A stretch of 64,000 nt of DNA from Mesorhizobium sp. (GCA_004020365.1 SAQR01000004.1:72064-136063); one strand, 5' to 3'; positions 34,804-43,656 are shown, counted from the stretch's first letter. Notes: generated by a model not told the origin, from the sequence alone. Numbers and translations: made by a program.

Positions 34804-35407
34804 ACCCGACAGCCCGTCAACCTGCTCGGGCAAAAATCGATGATTGACCACCCCGAGCCTCCCCTTCGCCATGCGAGCTTGTTGAGGCCACCCGCTTTTT
34901 TAGCCGGTTGCTTCCGGCCTTCCCACGCTTTCCATACTCTGACAGAAACAATTTGCAACTCTATTAAGGTTGCAATAGCGGGCAAGGCCAACCGCAAATT
35001 ATTTTGGATAAGTTCCGGGGGATCGAGTCTGCCATGTTGCGATGCACACCCCGGTATCACGACCAATCAGCCGGTTTGGACTCACTTCAGTAAGAGCCAC
35101 AATATTAATCAGTAGTTTACTTTAAGGGCGGTCTATATTTTACAAAGCAACAGCACGATATTTCTCAACCACGCGACGCAAAGAGCGATACGCCCAAAAT
35201 CAGCCTCAAAAAGGCACTAAATTTTTCAAGGTTGCCCATAATTTGTCACGAATGTGCCATAAACGGCCAAAATTTGCGCAGGATCGGTTCATTATTTAAT
35301 CAATGCATGACGTGATTATTTCATGCGCTCAAGGAATTGTGTGTTGCGATGCAGCATTTTTTTGATATCGTGCGGCAAACCATCCGTTCAACGTATGGAG
35401 TTTACGC
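34804..35407. promoter_or_regulatory. 604-bp AT-rich divergent control region between exoX and exoY
   Basis: Clearly richer in A and T than the genes around it, with no convincing gene. The element TTGCGATGCAGCAT (35344-35357) lies 51 bp before the exoY ATG; similar elements precede exoL, exoT, exoQ, the coiled-coil gene and the acyltransferase. A long AT-rich gap before exoY fits a heavily regulated promoter, as in other rhizobia where exoY expression sets EPS output. Confidence 0.6.
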
Positions 35408-36082
35408 ATGAGGGACGTAGCCAAGCCGGCCGACGCGGATTTTCCGCAGGCCGGTATCGACTTTCCACCAATCGGCGGCCTGCTTAAACGCAGCTTCGAT
35501 ATCGCCGGTTCACTGATTGGCCTGGTTGCTCTCAGTCCGCTGTTTGTAATGGTCGCGCTGCTTGTCAAGTTCTCCGACGGCGGGCCGATTTTCTACGGTC
35601 ACAGCCGGATCGGGCGGGGAGGACGGATTTTCCCGTGCCTCAAGTTTCGCACTATGGTGCAGAATGGCGAACAGGTGCTGGCGGCATACCTTGCCGCCAA
35701 CCCGGACGCCAAGGCCGAATGGATAGCTACCCGCAAGCTCAAGAGCGATCCGCGCGTCACGCGTGTCGGGGCCGTGCTGAGGAAACTCAGCCTCGATGAA
35801 CTGCCGCAGATCATCAACATCCTTCAGGGTGACATGAGCCTTGTCGGTCCTCGCCCGGTGGTGCGCGACGAGCTCGAAATCTATGGCAGTTCGGCCGTCT
35901 ATTACCTGAAATCGCGCCCTGGCCTGACCGGGCTCTGGCAGGTCAGCGGCCGCAATGACGTTTCCTATGACAGCCGCGTCGCATTCGATCGCCACTATGT
36001 CGAGAACTGGTCGCTGTTCGAGGACATTCGCATCATCATCAAGACCGTGCCTGCCGTCTGGATGTCGCGAGGCTGCTATTGA
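35408..36082 (+). CDS. exoY: Undecaprenyl-phosphate galactosephosphotransferase ExoY
   Basis: Starts EPS synthesis by moving galactose-1-phosphate from UDP-galactose to the lipid carrier. 224 aa, the normal size of ExoY, with one N-terminal membrane segment (SLIGLVALSPLFVMVALLV). Motifs of the bacterial sugar transferases: FYGHSRIGRGGRIFPCLKFR, KLSLDELPQIINILQGDMSL, VGPRPV, and SRPGLTGLWQVSGRNDVSY. It is followed 98 bp later by exoF on the same strand, as in S. meliloti; exoQ, the usual third gene, is inverted and displaced. Confidence 0.94.
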   Translation: MRDVAKPADADFPQAGIDFPPIGGLLKRSFDIAGSLIGLVALSPLFVMVALLVKFSDGGPIFYGHSRIGRGGRIFPCLKFRTMVQNGEQVLAAYLAANPDAKAEWIATRKLKSDPRVTRVGAVLRKLSLDELPQIINILQGDMSLVGPRPVVRDELEIYGSSAVYYLKSRPGLTGLWQVSGRNDVSYDSRVAFDRHYVENWSLFEDIRIIIKTVPAVWMSRGCY

Positions 36083-36180
36083 CCGGCCGGCAGCCGGTTG
36101 TGAGGAGTGACTGTCCCGACGCCAAGCATTCTGCAGCAAGCTTCATCGGACCGGGCTAAAGCGAATCGGAAAACGTACAG

Positions 36181-37455
36181 TTGAAAACAGACATCTTCGG
36201 AATCTCCTGGGCCGGCACCGTTAGCAATCGCATGCGACGGATGCGGCTTATGACCACTTGCCTCGCGCTGGCGCTCGCCGTTCCCCAACTCGCCGCGGCC
36301 GACGAGTACCGGCTTGGATCCCAGGACAAGCTGACCATCCGCGTGGCCGAATGGCAGACCGTTGAAGGCACGTTCCGCGACTGGACCGCCGTCAACGGAG
36401 AATACACGATCGGCCCGGCTGGAACATTGTCGGTGCCGTTCGTCGGCGAAATGCCGGCATCCGGCAAGACCACATCCGAGATCGCGGCAGCGATCAGCCA
36501 GGCGCTCCAGCGCAAGCTCGCTCTGGCGGACCGGCCGGAAGCGTCCGTCGAAATGGCGCAGTACAGGCCGTTCTACATTTCCGGGGAGGTCGAGACGCCG
36601 GGCCAGTATCCCTACGTGCCCGACCTGACTGTCCTGCGGGCGATGAGCATCGCCGGCGGCGTCCGGCGGGCCGAGGGACAGCGGTACGCCCGCGACATGA
36701 TCAACGCCAAGGGCGAGTTTGACGTTCTCCAGGACCAACGGGTCCGCTTGATCGTTCGGCGCGCGCGCATCGAAGCGCAGATCGCCGACAAGCCGACATT
36801 CGACGTGCCGAAGGAGGTGGCCGATGATCCGAAGCTGGCAAGCATCGTTGCCGACGAGATGGCGATCCTGACGGCCGATCAAAAGAATCTCAAACTGCGC
36901 CTTGAGGCGCTCGACGATTTGAAGAAGTTGCTGCAGAGCGAGATCGATTCGCTGCAGAAAAAGATCGTCAACCAGCAGCGGCAGGTCGACCTGGCAAAGG
37001 AACAGCTCAGCGGCATCGGTTCGCTGGCGCAAAAGGGCCTTGTGGTCAACACTCGGGTTCTGAATTCGCAGCAAACGATCGCCGATCTGGAAGGACAGAT
37101 CCTGGATTACGAAACGGCTATCCTCACCGCCAGGCAGTCGATCAGCAAGGCCAACCAGGACGCCATCGACCTGCAGAACACCCAGGATGCGGATCTCGCC
37201 ACCGGCCGCCAACAGGCAGAAGCCGATCTCGCCGAAACAATGCTCAAGATGAACATGCACACCGGCCTGATGGCCGAAGCCATGTCGGGGAACCCGGCGC
37301 TACAACGCTATCGCGACGGCGAAGAACCAACAATGACGTTTAGCCTGGTCCGGATGGTCGACGGCAAGACCAGCGAAATCGCCGCCAGCGAAGACACGCC
37401 CGTACTGCCCGGGGACGTGATCAAGGTAAAGCTGGCACCGATGGATAGCCAATAG
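36181..37455 (+). CDS. exoF: Polysaccharide export outer-membrane-associated protein ExoF
   Basis: Periplasmic export component, needed with ExoY for the first step and for export. 424 aa from the TTG at 36181; ATGs at 36232 and 36250 are possible starts just before the signal peptide (LMTTCLALALAVPQLAAADE). The mature protein opens with a polysaccharide-export domain (YRLGSQDKLTIRVAEWQTVEG, then YTIGPAGTLSVPFVGEM) and a SLBB-like FYISGEVETPGQYPYVP. A coiled coil follows (about residues 210-350) and a C-terminal segment with DTPVLPGDVIKV. Confidence 0.92.
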   Translation: MKTDIFGISWAGTVSNRMRRMRLMTTCLALALAVPQLAAADEYRLGSQDKLTIRVAEWQTVEGTFRDWTAVNGEYTIGPAGTLSVPFVGEMPASGKTTSEIAAAISQALQRKLALADRPEASVEMAQYRPFYISGEVETPGQYPYVPDLTVLRAMSIAGGVRRAEGQRYARDMINAKGEFDVLQDQRVRLIVRRARIEAQIADKPTFDVPKEVADDPKLASIVADEMAILTADQKNLKLRLEALDDLKKLLQSEIDSLQKKIVNQQRQVDLAKEQLSGIGSLAQKGLVVNTRVLNSQQTIADLEGQILDYETAILTARQSISKANQDAIDLQNTQDADLATGRQQAEADLAETMLKMNMHTGLMAEAMSGNPALQRYRDGEEPTMTFSLVRMVDGKTSEIAASEDTPVLPGDVIKVKLAPMDSQ

Positions 37456-37658
37456 GCCTTCGAGCGATCGGCCGATCCGATCACGCCGAACAGATTCGAT
37501 CGGCAAAGAGTTCGACCCGGACGAGTTCGACCTTGAACTCGTCGACACTGTGCTCGCTGCCCGACAGGCCAGCCTACCGCCAACTCGGGACGTGAGTAGT
37601 TACAGCGCAAGGAGATGTTGTGCTTTAGTTGCTAGTTAAATCCGAGGAGGACGTCATC

Positions 37659-38417
37659 GTGCACAGTGAAAGGGACGAAATCGTCAGTCGTGAAAGAGAA
37701 TTTCACAATCTCAGATTTAGTCAGGAGGAGGATCCAAGAGGAAGCCTGGACAAGTGGTATCGAACAATTCGTCACGGCGCTAAACGTCAAGACGAACAGA
37801 TAAAACGGCTTTCGAAAAACGCAGACGTGCTCGAGTACGGCTGCTCCGATGGCGGGTGGTCCCTGCATTCCCTGCACCTGCCCGATCATTGCCGATCTCT
37901 GACGGGGATCGATATTTCGGATGTAGCAGTAAACAAGGCGAACGAACGGGCGAGCGCGCTTGGAAGCACAAACGCGACATTCCTGGCGATGAATGCGGAA
38001 GCCATGTCGTTCGAGGACAACAAGTTCGACCTGGTGTATGGACGCGGGATCATCCATCACCTGGACCTGGACCGGTGTTTTTCCGATGTCGTCCGTGTCC
38101 TGAAGCCGAACGGCGTGGCGTCCTTCTACGAGCCGCTGGGACACAATCCGCTCCTGAATGCCTACAGAAATCGGACACCCCTCATCCGCACCGCTGATGA
38201 ACATCCCTTGCTAATTTCGGACTTCGCTTTGGCCCGCCGCTATTTCAGCAATGTCCAGGTGGACTATTTCGGCCTGTGCTCCGTAGCAAGCGCGCTGATG
38301 CCGCGAACCATCTCGGAAACCGTCTACACAGTTGGCAAAGCTGTCGATTCGGTGGTTTTGACGCTTCCCTTTGTGAAGCGGTTCGCATGGTATGCGCTCC
38401 TGACCCTTAGGGCCTGA
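37659..38417 (+). CDS. Class I SAM-dependent methyltransferase in the exo cluster
   Basis: A 252-aa methyltransferase from the GTG at 37659, behind a GAGGAGG site at 37644-37650. SAM-binding motif I is VLEYGCSDGGWSLHSL, post-I GIDISDVAV, motif II NKFDLVYGRGIIHHLD, and motif III VLKPNGVASFYEPLG. Base composition is lower in G+C than exoF before it and codons such as AGA, AAA and ATT are frequent, so it may have been acquired. It lies where exoQ would be expected after exoYF. EPS methylation, or methylation of a signal, is possible; the substrate is unknown. Confidence 0.8.
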   Translation: MHSERDEIVSREREFHNLRFSQEEDPRGSLDKWYRTIRHGAKRQDEQIKRLSKNADVLEYGCSDGGWSLHSLHLPDHCRSLTGIDISDVAVNKANERASALGSTNATFLAMNAEAMSFEDNKFDLVYGRGIIHHLDLDRCFSDVVRVLKPNGVASFYEPLGHNPLLNAYRNRTPLIRTADEHPLLISDFALARRYFSNVQVDYFGLCSVASALMPRTISETVYTVGKAVDSVVLTLPFVKRFAWYALLTLRA

Positions 38418-38551
38418 TCAAAGGCAGCAAACCCAACTCGGGCGAGGCTCGCCTGCTGCCTGTGAGATGAGATGATTGCTTGGCCTTGGGGTTGTCGGGC
38501 GGCGTTTTTGTGCGCGCCACCAAAAATCAAGGTAATATTTTAGCCCTTTGC

Positions 38552-39814
38552 TCAGCGCACTGCGGTTTCTGGTTCCGCGAGGTCGGCCGCGGTCCATCGG
38601 GGACGGGCGACAGGCACCCTGACCAGCTTGAAGTAGCTGTAATACAGGAGGAAGGAGCCCATGATGTAGGGGTTGAAGGTGTCGATCTCAACGAAGGACC
38701 GGATGAGCAGAAGCACCATCACGCCGCCAAGAATCACCGATTCGGCTTGCCACGTCCTGAATATCAGGGCCGATATATGGCCCCATAGCGTGCGCACGAT
38801 GATCAGCGATATCAGCGTCGCCCCGACATAACCTAGCTCGACGAGGGCTTCGATATAGGTGTTGTGGAAGTGGAAGCCGCTTCGGGTGGTGATGTAGAAT
38901 TCGTTCCAAAGCCGCTCGGCCTCGGCGAACCCCTGCACCCAATAGGCCGCGTAGCCGACGCCGAGGATCGGCGCTTGCTGCGCCGCTTTCCAGCCCTGCT
39001 CCCAGAGATAGGTCCGTCCGGTGAGCGTGGAATCCTTTCCGAAGGCGCCAAGGACGAAATCCAGAAGTCCTGCAAAGGCAACCGCGGTGACCACGACCAG
39101 CCCGCATGCGCCGACCACGAAAATCACCCGTCGGTAGCGGAGTGGAAGCTTTTTGGCGGTGGCAAGCAGAGCCACCAGAGCGAGAACTGCCGGTATCGAA
39201 GCCGTCGAAGTGGCGGAATGCGCCATGATCAGAAGATAGGCCGATAGGACGAAGATGGGCGCCGTCAGGATAAAGCTTATCCGGCCGCGCCTGAGAAAGA
39301 CCAGGAAGACAATGCAAAAATAAATGCCAAGGGAGGCGACAAAGCCGATCTGGTTCTTGGAGCTGAATGCGCCGACGAAATTGTACGTCCCGTCGAGCAA
39401 ATCATAGGAATAACTCCCGACCTTGAGCGAATAAAGCAGGACGACAAAAATCCCAATCAGTGAGCCTATCGTCAACGTCCGGACGCTGACGGTGCGCGCG
39501 GCGATGTAGGCGCAGGCGATATGGGAGCAATACTGGATTGCCGTCCTCAACGTGATGCCGGGGGCATCCGACCAGAACACCGAGAGGCAGACATAAAATG
39601 CAAACGCCAGCGGCAGCCACACGCTGGAGGCATGTCGCAACAGCCGCCGGTAGTCCACCAGGATCAAGGGAAGCCAGACCGCATAATAGGCCAGGATCAG
39701 GATCGGGCCAAAAACCGAGGAGTAGGAGAACGCGCAAACGGAGATGGCAACAGCAAAGGTGCCGTAGACCGTGTTCTTCTCCGGGTCGACCAACAGAGAT
39801 TTTGGAATCTTCAT
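38552..39814 (-). CDS. exoQ: EPS polymerase ExoQ (Wzy/O-antigen ligase-like)
   Basis: Integral membrane polymerase that joins repeat units into high-molecular-weight EPS. 420 aa with about 11-12 membrane segments. The large periplasmic loop carries TGRTYLWEQGWKAAQQAPILGVGYAAYW and GFHFHNTYIEALVELGYVGA, the H-N-T/Y-L-E pattern of the family. It is oriented opposite to exoYF and convergent with the methyltransferase, unlike the S. meliloti exoYFQ operon. A TTGTGCAGTGCAATAT element lies upstream at 39887-39902. Confidence 0.9.
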   Translation of the reverse strand: MKIPKSLLVDPEKNTVYGTFAVAISVCAFSYSSVFGPILILAYYAVWLPLILVDYRRLLRHASSVWLPLAFAFYVCLSVFWSDAPGITLRTAIQYCSHIACAYIAARTVSVRTLTIGSLIGIFVVLLYSLKVGSYSYDLLDGTYNFVGAFSSKNQIGFVASLGIYFCIVFLVFLRRGRISFILTAPIFVLSAYLLIMAHSATSTASIPAVLALVALLATAKKLPLRYRRVIFVVGACGLVVVTAVAFAGLLDFVLGAFGKDSTLTGRTYLWEQGWKAAQQAPILGVGYAAYWVQGFAEAERLWNEFYITTRSGFHFHNTYIEALVELGYVGATLISLIIVRTLWGHISALIFRTWQAESVILGGVMVLLLIRSFVEIDTFNPYIMGSFLLYYSYFKLVRVPVARPRWTAADLAEPETAVR

Positions 39815-40269
39815 CTCGGTAGCGAATTCCCGTCCATGCAGTTCAATGCCAATTCGCCGCCGCGCCGCGATGCGCGAATGCTCTCATTGTGCAGTGCAAT
39901 ATAACCCATCCCTCGCAGCCTGTCACCCAAATGAGGCAAAAACAGCCATAGGGCGCCCCGGGGACGGCGGTAAAGGCCACGACAGGCCGTGCGGCAAGAA
40001 CCCGAGCACCCCGGCGCAGGACTGGGCATCGCGTTCGGCGCCGAAAAAAACATCGCCGCATTTAACGAGAGCCTCGGCATCACCACCGCGCGGAAACTGT
40101 TTTTGCAGTTCTTTCAGCACCGGGCCGAAAAATGGCAGCCGGCGTTCGTTGCATCCGTTGCAATGAATGAGGCCCTCCGCGTACGCTATCTCGGGGACAA
40201 CCAGACGATGGCCACACCAACAATTGGCAGGCGCTGGTCGTCCCCGATCTGCTGGGTTGGAGCAAACGG
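39815..40269. other. 455-bp gap between exoQ and the TIR-like gene, no gene supported
   Basis: Holds the exoQ promoter side with a TTGTGCAGTGCAATAT element (39887-39902). Two overlapping open frames on opposite strands (39989-40333 plus, 39923-40336 minus) are both over 100 codons, but neither has a ribosome site, both overlap the TIR-like gene, and neither translation shows a recognisable family. The sequence may contain a decayed gene. Confidence 0.5.
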
Positions 40270-41199
40270 ATGGACAAACCTCGAATCTTCCTGGGCTCGT
40301 CGGGGAAGCAGAAAAAACTGCTGCAGGCGCTGACACGCGGCCTTGAAGACATCGCGCATGTGGAACCCTGGACGACGTCCTTCAATCCGGGGACAACCAC
40401 CCTGGGGCGCCTCCTCGAGCTGACGCGTGAAGTCGACTTCGCCGCTTTCGTCTTCGCCCAGGACGACTGGATCAGTGTAAGCGTGCCAGCATCTTCTGCT
40501 CCTGTATCCGCTCAAGCTTCTCCGCGAGACAATGTCGTCTTCGAAGCCGGCCTTTTTGGCGGGGTTCTTGGAATGCGCCGAACGTTTATCCTTCATGCCA
40601 ACGGTTCCAAGCTTCCAAGCGATCTCCTGGGCCTGACATCCGTGAGGTATGGCGAAGCGGCGACCGCCGCGGAGATGAGAGCGGTCAACCAAAAGCTGCG
40701 AAAAGCTATTGAAAATGAAGGCCGCGTCGCCCGAATAGAGGGCCTTTGGTGGCAGTTTTCCCTGTCGGAGCGGACCGTAAAGGAGCCTTCCGCCGTGAGC
40801 CTCCTGCGTATCTCGCGAGACCGCGATGGTGCGTTGGAGTTGGCCGGCCGCTCATGGCAAGAGAATGGCAGTCTGTCAGCCAGATACTGGAGCGAGGCGG
40901 TGAAGGAGAGAAAGGAGCCTGCCGGCATCTTCTACTTTTGGAATGGAGAACGGCCCTTGGATGCGAACGCGTCGCAGTTATACGGGACGGGAGAGATCCG
41001 GCTGGAGTCCGCCGATCGCGCGTCCGGGTACTTTACCACACGCGCCGACACACAGCCAAAACTGAACGCGCGCACCTCAGGCGTCTACTTGCGCGCCGAA
41101 CCGGAGGACTTGAGCATCCTGGACGGGCGCGATAACCAGCGACGAGTGGAGTTGATCGCGGAGCGGCTGAGCCATTGGAAGTCGATCAAGAACGTTTGA
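40270..41199 (+). CDS. TIR-like nucleotide-binding protein (Cap12/Pycsar-TIR type) with unknown C-terminal domain
   Basis: A 309-aa two-part protein. Residues 1-150 match the TIR-like domain found in CBASS Cap12 and Pycsar effectors: PRIFLGSSGKQKKLLQALTR, a middle FAAFVFAQDD, then SPRDNVVFEAGLFGGVLGMR with the likely NADase glutamate, and KLPSDLLGLTSVRY. Residues 155-309 start LWWQFSL and run through ISRDRDGALELAGRSW, IFYFWNGERP and YGTGEIRLES, a beta-rich domain I cannot name. No nucleotide cyclase or other defence gene is adjacent. It may be a stand-alone NAD-cleaving defence protein with its own sensor; this is inference. Confidence 0.78.
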   Translation: MDKPRIFLGSSGKQKKLLQALTRGLEDIAHVEPWTTSFNPGTTTLGRLLELTREVDFAAFVFAQDDWISVSVPASSAPVSAQASPRDNVVFEAGLFGGVLGMRRTFILHANGSKLPSDLLGLTSVRYGEAATAAEMRAVNQKLRKAIENEGRVARIEGLWWQFSLSERTVKEPSAVSLLRISRDRDGALELAGRSWQENGSLSARYWSEAVKERKEPAGIFYFWNGERPLDANASQLYGTGEIRLESADRASGYFTTRADTQPKLNARTSGVYLRAEPEDLSILDGRDNQRRVELIAERLSHWKSIKNV

Positions 41200-41400
41200 C
41201 CTGCGCCCATGGGAGTCGCTCGGACGGGCCTGGCGCCTCGCCGCGACCGCAACTCAGTATCTTATGGAGAGGTAACAGCCAGGAGGGGCTCTCGACCGCC
41301 TGCTGCTGGCCCACCCCGAAGCTGTTCGGAGGCTCCAGGCTCCGGCTTGAACTTCTCTGTCGTTGACTTCACATTCACCGCCGATTGGGAGGACGAGCAC

Positions 41401-42153
41401 ATGACGATGAGCTTTGCGGGACGGTTTGCCGGGCGGTCGGCCGTGATCACCGGTGGCGCGTCGGGGATCGGCCTGGCCGTCGCGCAAAGAATCGCTGAGG
41501 AGGGCGGGCGCGTTTGCGTCTGGGATCGCGACTCCACCCAGATCGAGCAGGCCAAAGCTGTCATTGCCGACCTGCACAGCGTGACTGTCGACGTCGCCGA
41601 TCCCGTAGCTGTCGAACAAGCCGCCCGGCAGACGATCGAAGTCCTTGGCGCGGTCGATATCCTGGTCACCAGCGCGGCCATCACCGGACCGAACATGACG
41701 ACCTGGGACTATCCGGTGGAGGACTGGCGCCGGGTTATCGACATCAACATCAATGGCGTCTTCCACTGCAACAAGGCGCTGGTCCCGCACATGCTTGAGC
41801 GCAATTACGGCAGGATCGTCAACATCGCTTCGATCGCCGGCAAGGAGGGAAACCCGAATGCCTCTGCCTACAGCACCTCCAAGGCGGCGGTGATCGGCCT
41901 GACCAAGTCGCTGGGCAAGGAACTGGCCAAGACCAAGGTGACGGTGAACTGCGTCACCCCGGCGGCGGTGCGCACTGCGATCTTCCAGCAGATGAGCCAG
42001 CAGCATATCGATTTCATGCTGTCGAAAATACCGATGGCGCGGTTTGGCGAGGTCGAGGAGGTGGCGGCGCTGATCTCGTGGATCGCATCCGAGGAATGCT
42101 CTTTTACGACGGCCGCCGTTTTCGACGTCTCCGGCGGGCGGGCCACCTATTGA
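41401..42153 (+). CDS. Short-chain dehydrogenase/reductase
   Basis: NAD(P)-dependent oxidoreductase of the classical SDR family, 250 aa from the ATG at 41401, behind GGGAGGACGAGC. Cofactor loop TGGASGIGLAVAQRIAEEGG, acidic VWDRD after beta-2 (suggests NAD preference), a catalytic Ser in NIASIAGKEGN, and the YSTSK motif with catalytic Tyr and Lys. The C-terminal GGRATY ending is seen in 3-oxoacyl-ACP/sugar dehydrogenase-like members. The frame extends upstream to 41209 without a ribosome site. The glucanase gene follows after 51 bp on the same strand. The substrate is unknown. Confidence 0.88.
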   Translation: MTMSFAGRFAGRSAVITGGASGIGLAVAQRIAEEGGRVCVWDRDSTQIEQAKAVIADLHSVTVDVADPVAVEQAARQTIEVLGAVDILVTSAAITGPNMTTWDYPVEDWRRVIDININGVFHCNKALVPHMLERNYGRIVNIASIAGKEGNPNASAYSTSKAAVIGLTKSLGKELAKTKVTVNCVTPAAVRTAIFQQMSQQHIDFMLSKIPMARFGEVEEVAALISWIASEECSFTTAAVFDVSGGRATY

Positions 42154-42204
42154 AGCAAGTCGGACGATTTACCAGCAAGGCCGCCAGACTGGAGTTCACG
42201 CCGA

Positions 42205-43545
42205 TTGCTTGAGGTCGAACTTCCACTGTCCGACGAAGACCTGCTCGACCGCTTCCAGCGCGCCGCCTTCGGCTATTTTCTGGAAACCGTGAATCCGGAA
42301 AACGGACTGGTTGCCGACACGTCGCGGCCAAATTGGCCGGCAAGCATCGCGGTCGTCGGCTTCGCCCTGTCCTGCTATCCGGTCGGCGTCGAGCGCGGCT
42401 GGATAACGCGAGACGCAGCCGTGAAGCTGACGCTTGCCGCACTGCGCTTCTTCTGGAACAGCCGGCAAGGCGATGGCGACGACGTCGCCGGCCACAAAGG
42501 CTTTTACTACCATTTCCTCGACATGCGGACCGGCCTGCGCGCCTGGCGATGCGAGTTGTCGGTGGTTGACACGGCGCTGCTGATGGCCGGCGTGCTCGCG
42601 GCTGGCGCCTATTTCACAGGCGACACTGACGACGAAACCGAAGTCCGCGAACTGGCGGAAATGCTCTACCGGCGCGTCGACTGGCGATGGATGCAAGGCA
42701 GCAGACCGACCTTGCGACAGGGCTGGAAGCCGAAGAGCGGTTTTCTGCGTTATGGCTGGGAAGGCTACAACGAAGCGGCGATCCTCTACGTCCTGGCAAT
42801 GGCCGCCCCCGACAAGCCAGCCTCGGACGACAGCTATGCCGGCTGGACGGCGACATATCAGTGGGAAAACATCTACGGCTACGACGTGCTCTACGGCGGT
42901 CCGCTGTTCATGCACCAATTCTCGCATGCCTGGATTGACTTCGATGGCATCCGGGATGCGTTCATGCAGGAGAAGAACTCGGACTATTTCGAAAACAGCC
43001 GCCGCGCGACCTACCTTCACCGGGATTATGCGCGGCACAATCCCTCTGGTTACGACGGCTACGGCGAAGCGCTTTGGGGCCTTTCGGCGGGTGACGGACC
43101 CGGCAAATTCCGCGCGCGGATCGAGCGGCGGCCGCGCAAATTTTCCGGCTATGCGGCGCGCGGCGCACCGTTCGGCCCCGACGACGGAACGATCGCGCCG
43201 TGGTCGTATCTCGCATCACTGCCCTTCGCGCCTGAAATCTGCCTGCCGGCGCTGCGCCACCTCAGAGAACGCCACCCTGAGGTGGTCGACAGTTTCAGGA
43301 TGCCGAGCGGCTTCAACCCGACGCTGGCGAACCGGCGGAAGTTCGGGCCGAGCGGCTGGATATCGGATGCGCATTATGGACTGGACCAAGGCATCGCCGT
43401 GCTGATGATCGAAAACCACCGCTCGCGCCTGATCTGGGACCTGATGCGGTCGAGCCCGCACATCCGTCGCGGCCTGTGCAAGGCCGGGTTCAGCGGCGGC
43501 TGGTTGTCGCAGCCGGCGAGCCCTCCTCGCAAGGACCCCTGCTGA
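42205..43545 (+). CDS. Glycoamylase-fold glucanase (GH144-like, candidate beta-1,2-glucanase)
   Basis: A 446-aa enzyme with the (alpha/alpha)6 glycoamylase-like domain: FGYFLETVNPENGLVADTSR near the start, GFYYHFLDMRTGLRAW, ELSVVDTALLMAGVL, WEGYNEAAILYVLAMA, GPLFMHQFSHAWIDF and NPSGYDGYGEALWGLSAGDG. This domain is known from GH144 beta-1,2-glucanases and from the C-terminus of cyclic beta-1,2-glucan synthase (NdvB). The start is a TTG at 42205; no signal peptide is visible, so a cytoplasmic site or a mis-set start are both possible. A role in beta-1,2-glucan turnover is an inference. Confidence 0.8.
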   Translation: MLEVELPLSDEDLLDRFQRAAFGYFLETVNPENGLVADTSRPNWPASIAVVGFALSCYPVGVERGWITRDAAVKLTLAALRFFWNSRQGDGDDVAGHKGFYYHFLDMRTGLRAWRCELSVVDTALLMAGVLAAGAYFTGDTDDETEVRELAEMLYRRVDWRWMQGSRPTLRQGWKPKSGFLRYGWEGYNEAAILYVLAMAAPDKPASDDSYAGWTATYQWENIYGYDVLYGGPLFMHQFSHAWIDFDGIRDAFMQEKNSDYFENSRRATYLHRDYARHNPSGYDGYGEALWGLSAGDGPGKFRARIERRPRKFSGYAARGAPFGPDDGTIAPWSYLASLPFAPEICLPALRHLRERHPEVVDSFRMPSGFNPTLANRRKFGPSGWISDAHYGLDQGIAVLMIENHRSRLIWDLMRSSPHIRRGLCKAGFSGGWLSQPASPPRKDPC

Positions 43546-43656
43546 ATGACGGCTACTGCCCAGCTGTCGCTGTCGTGTTGGGCACAAAGACGTTCGCCCT
43601 TCCCAGCAACTCGCGCTTGCTGGAAAGGCCGTTCGATTTCGTCTGGCTTGATTTAC

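Noticed and set aside
34840-35115. 91-codon plus-strand frame in the exoX-exoY gap
   Set aside because: No ribosome site, starts inside the region upstream of exoX, and lies in AT-rich control DNA with no homology I recognise.
39923-40336. Overlapping frames on both strands upstream of the TIR-like gene
   Set aside because: No ribosome sites, mutual overlap, overlap with the TIR gene and no recognisable family; could be a decayed gene but not callable.
40270-41199. A complete CBASS or Pycsar operon
   Set aside because: Only a TIR-type effector-like protein is present; no CD-NTase, Pycsar cyclase or ancillary cap genes lie within several kilobases.
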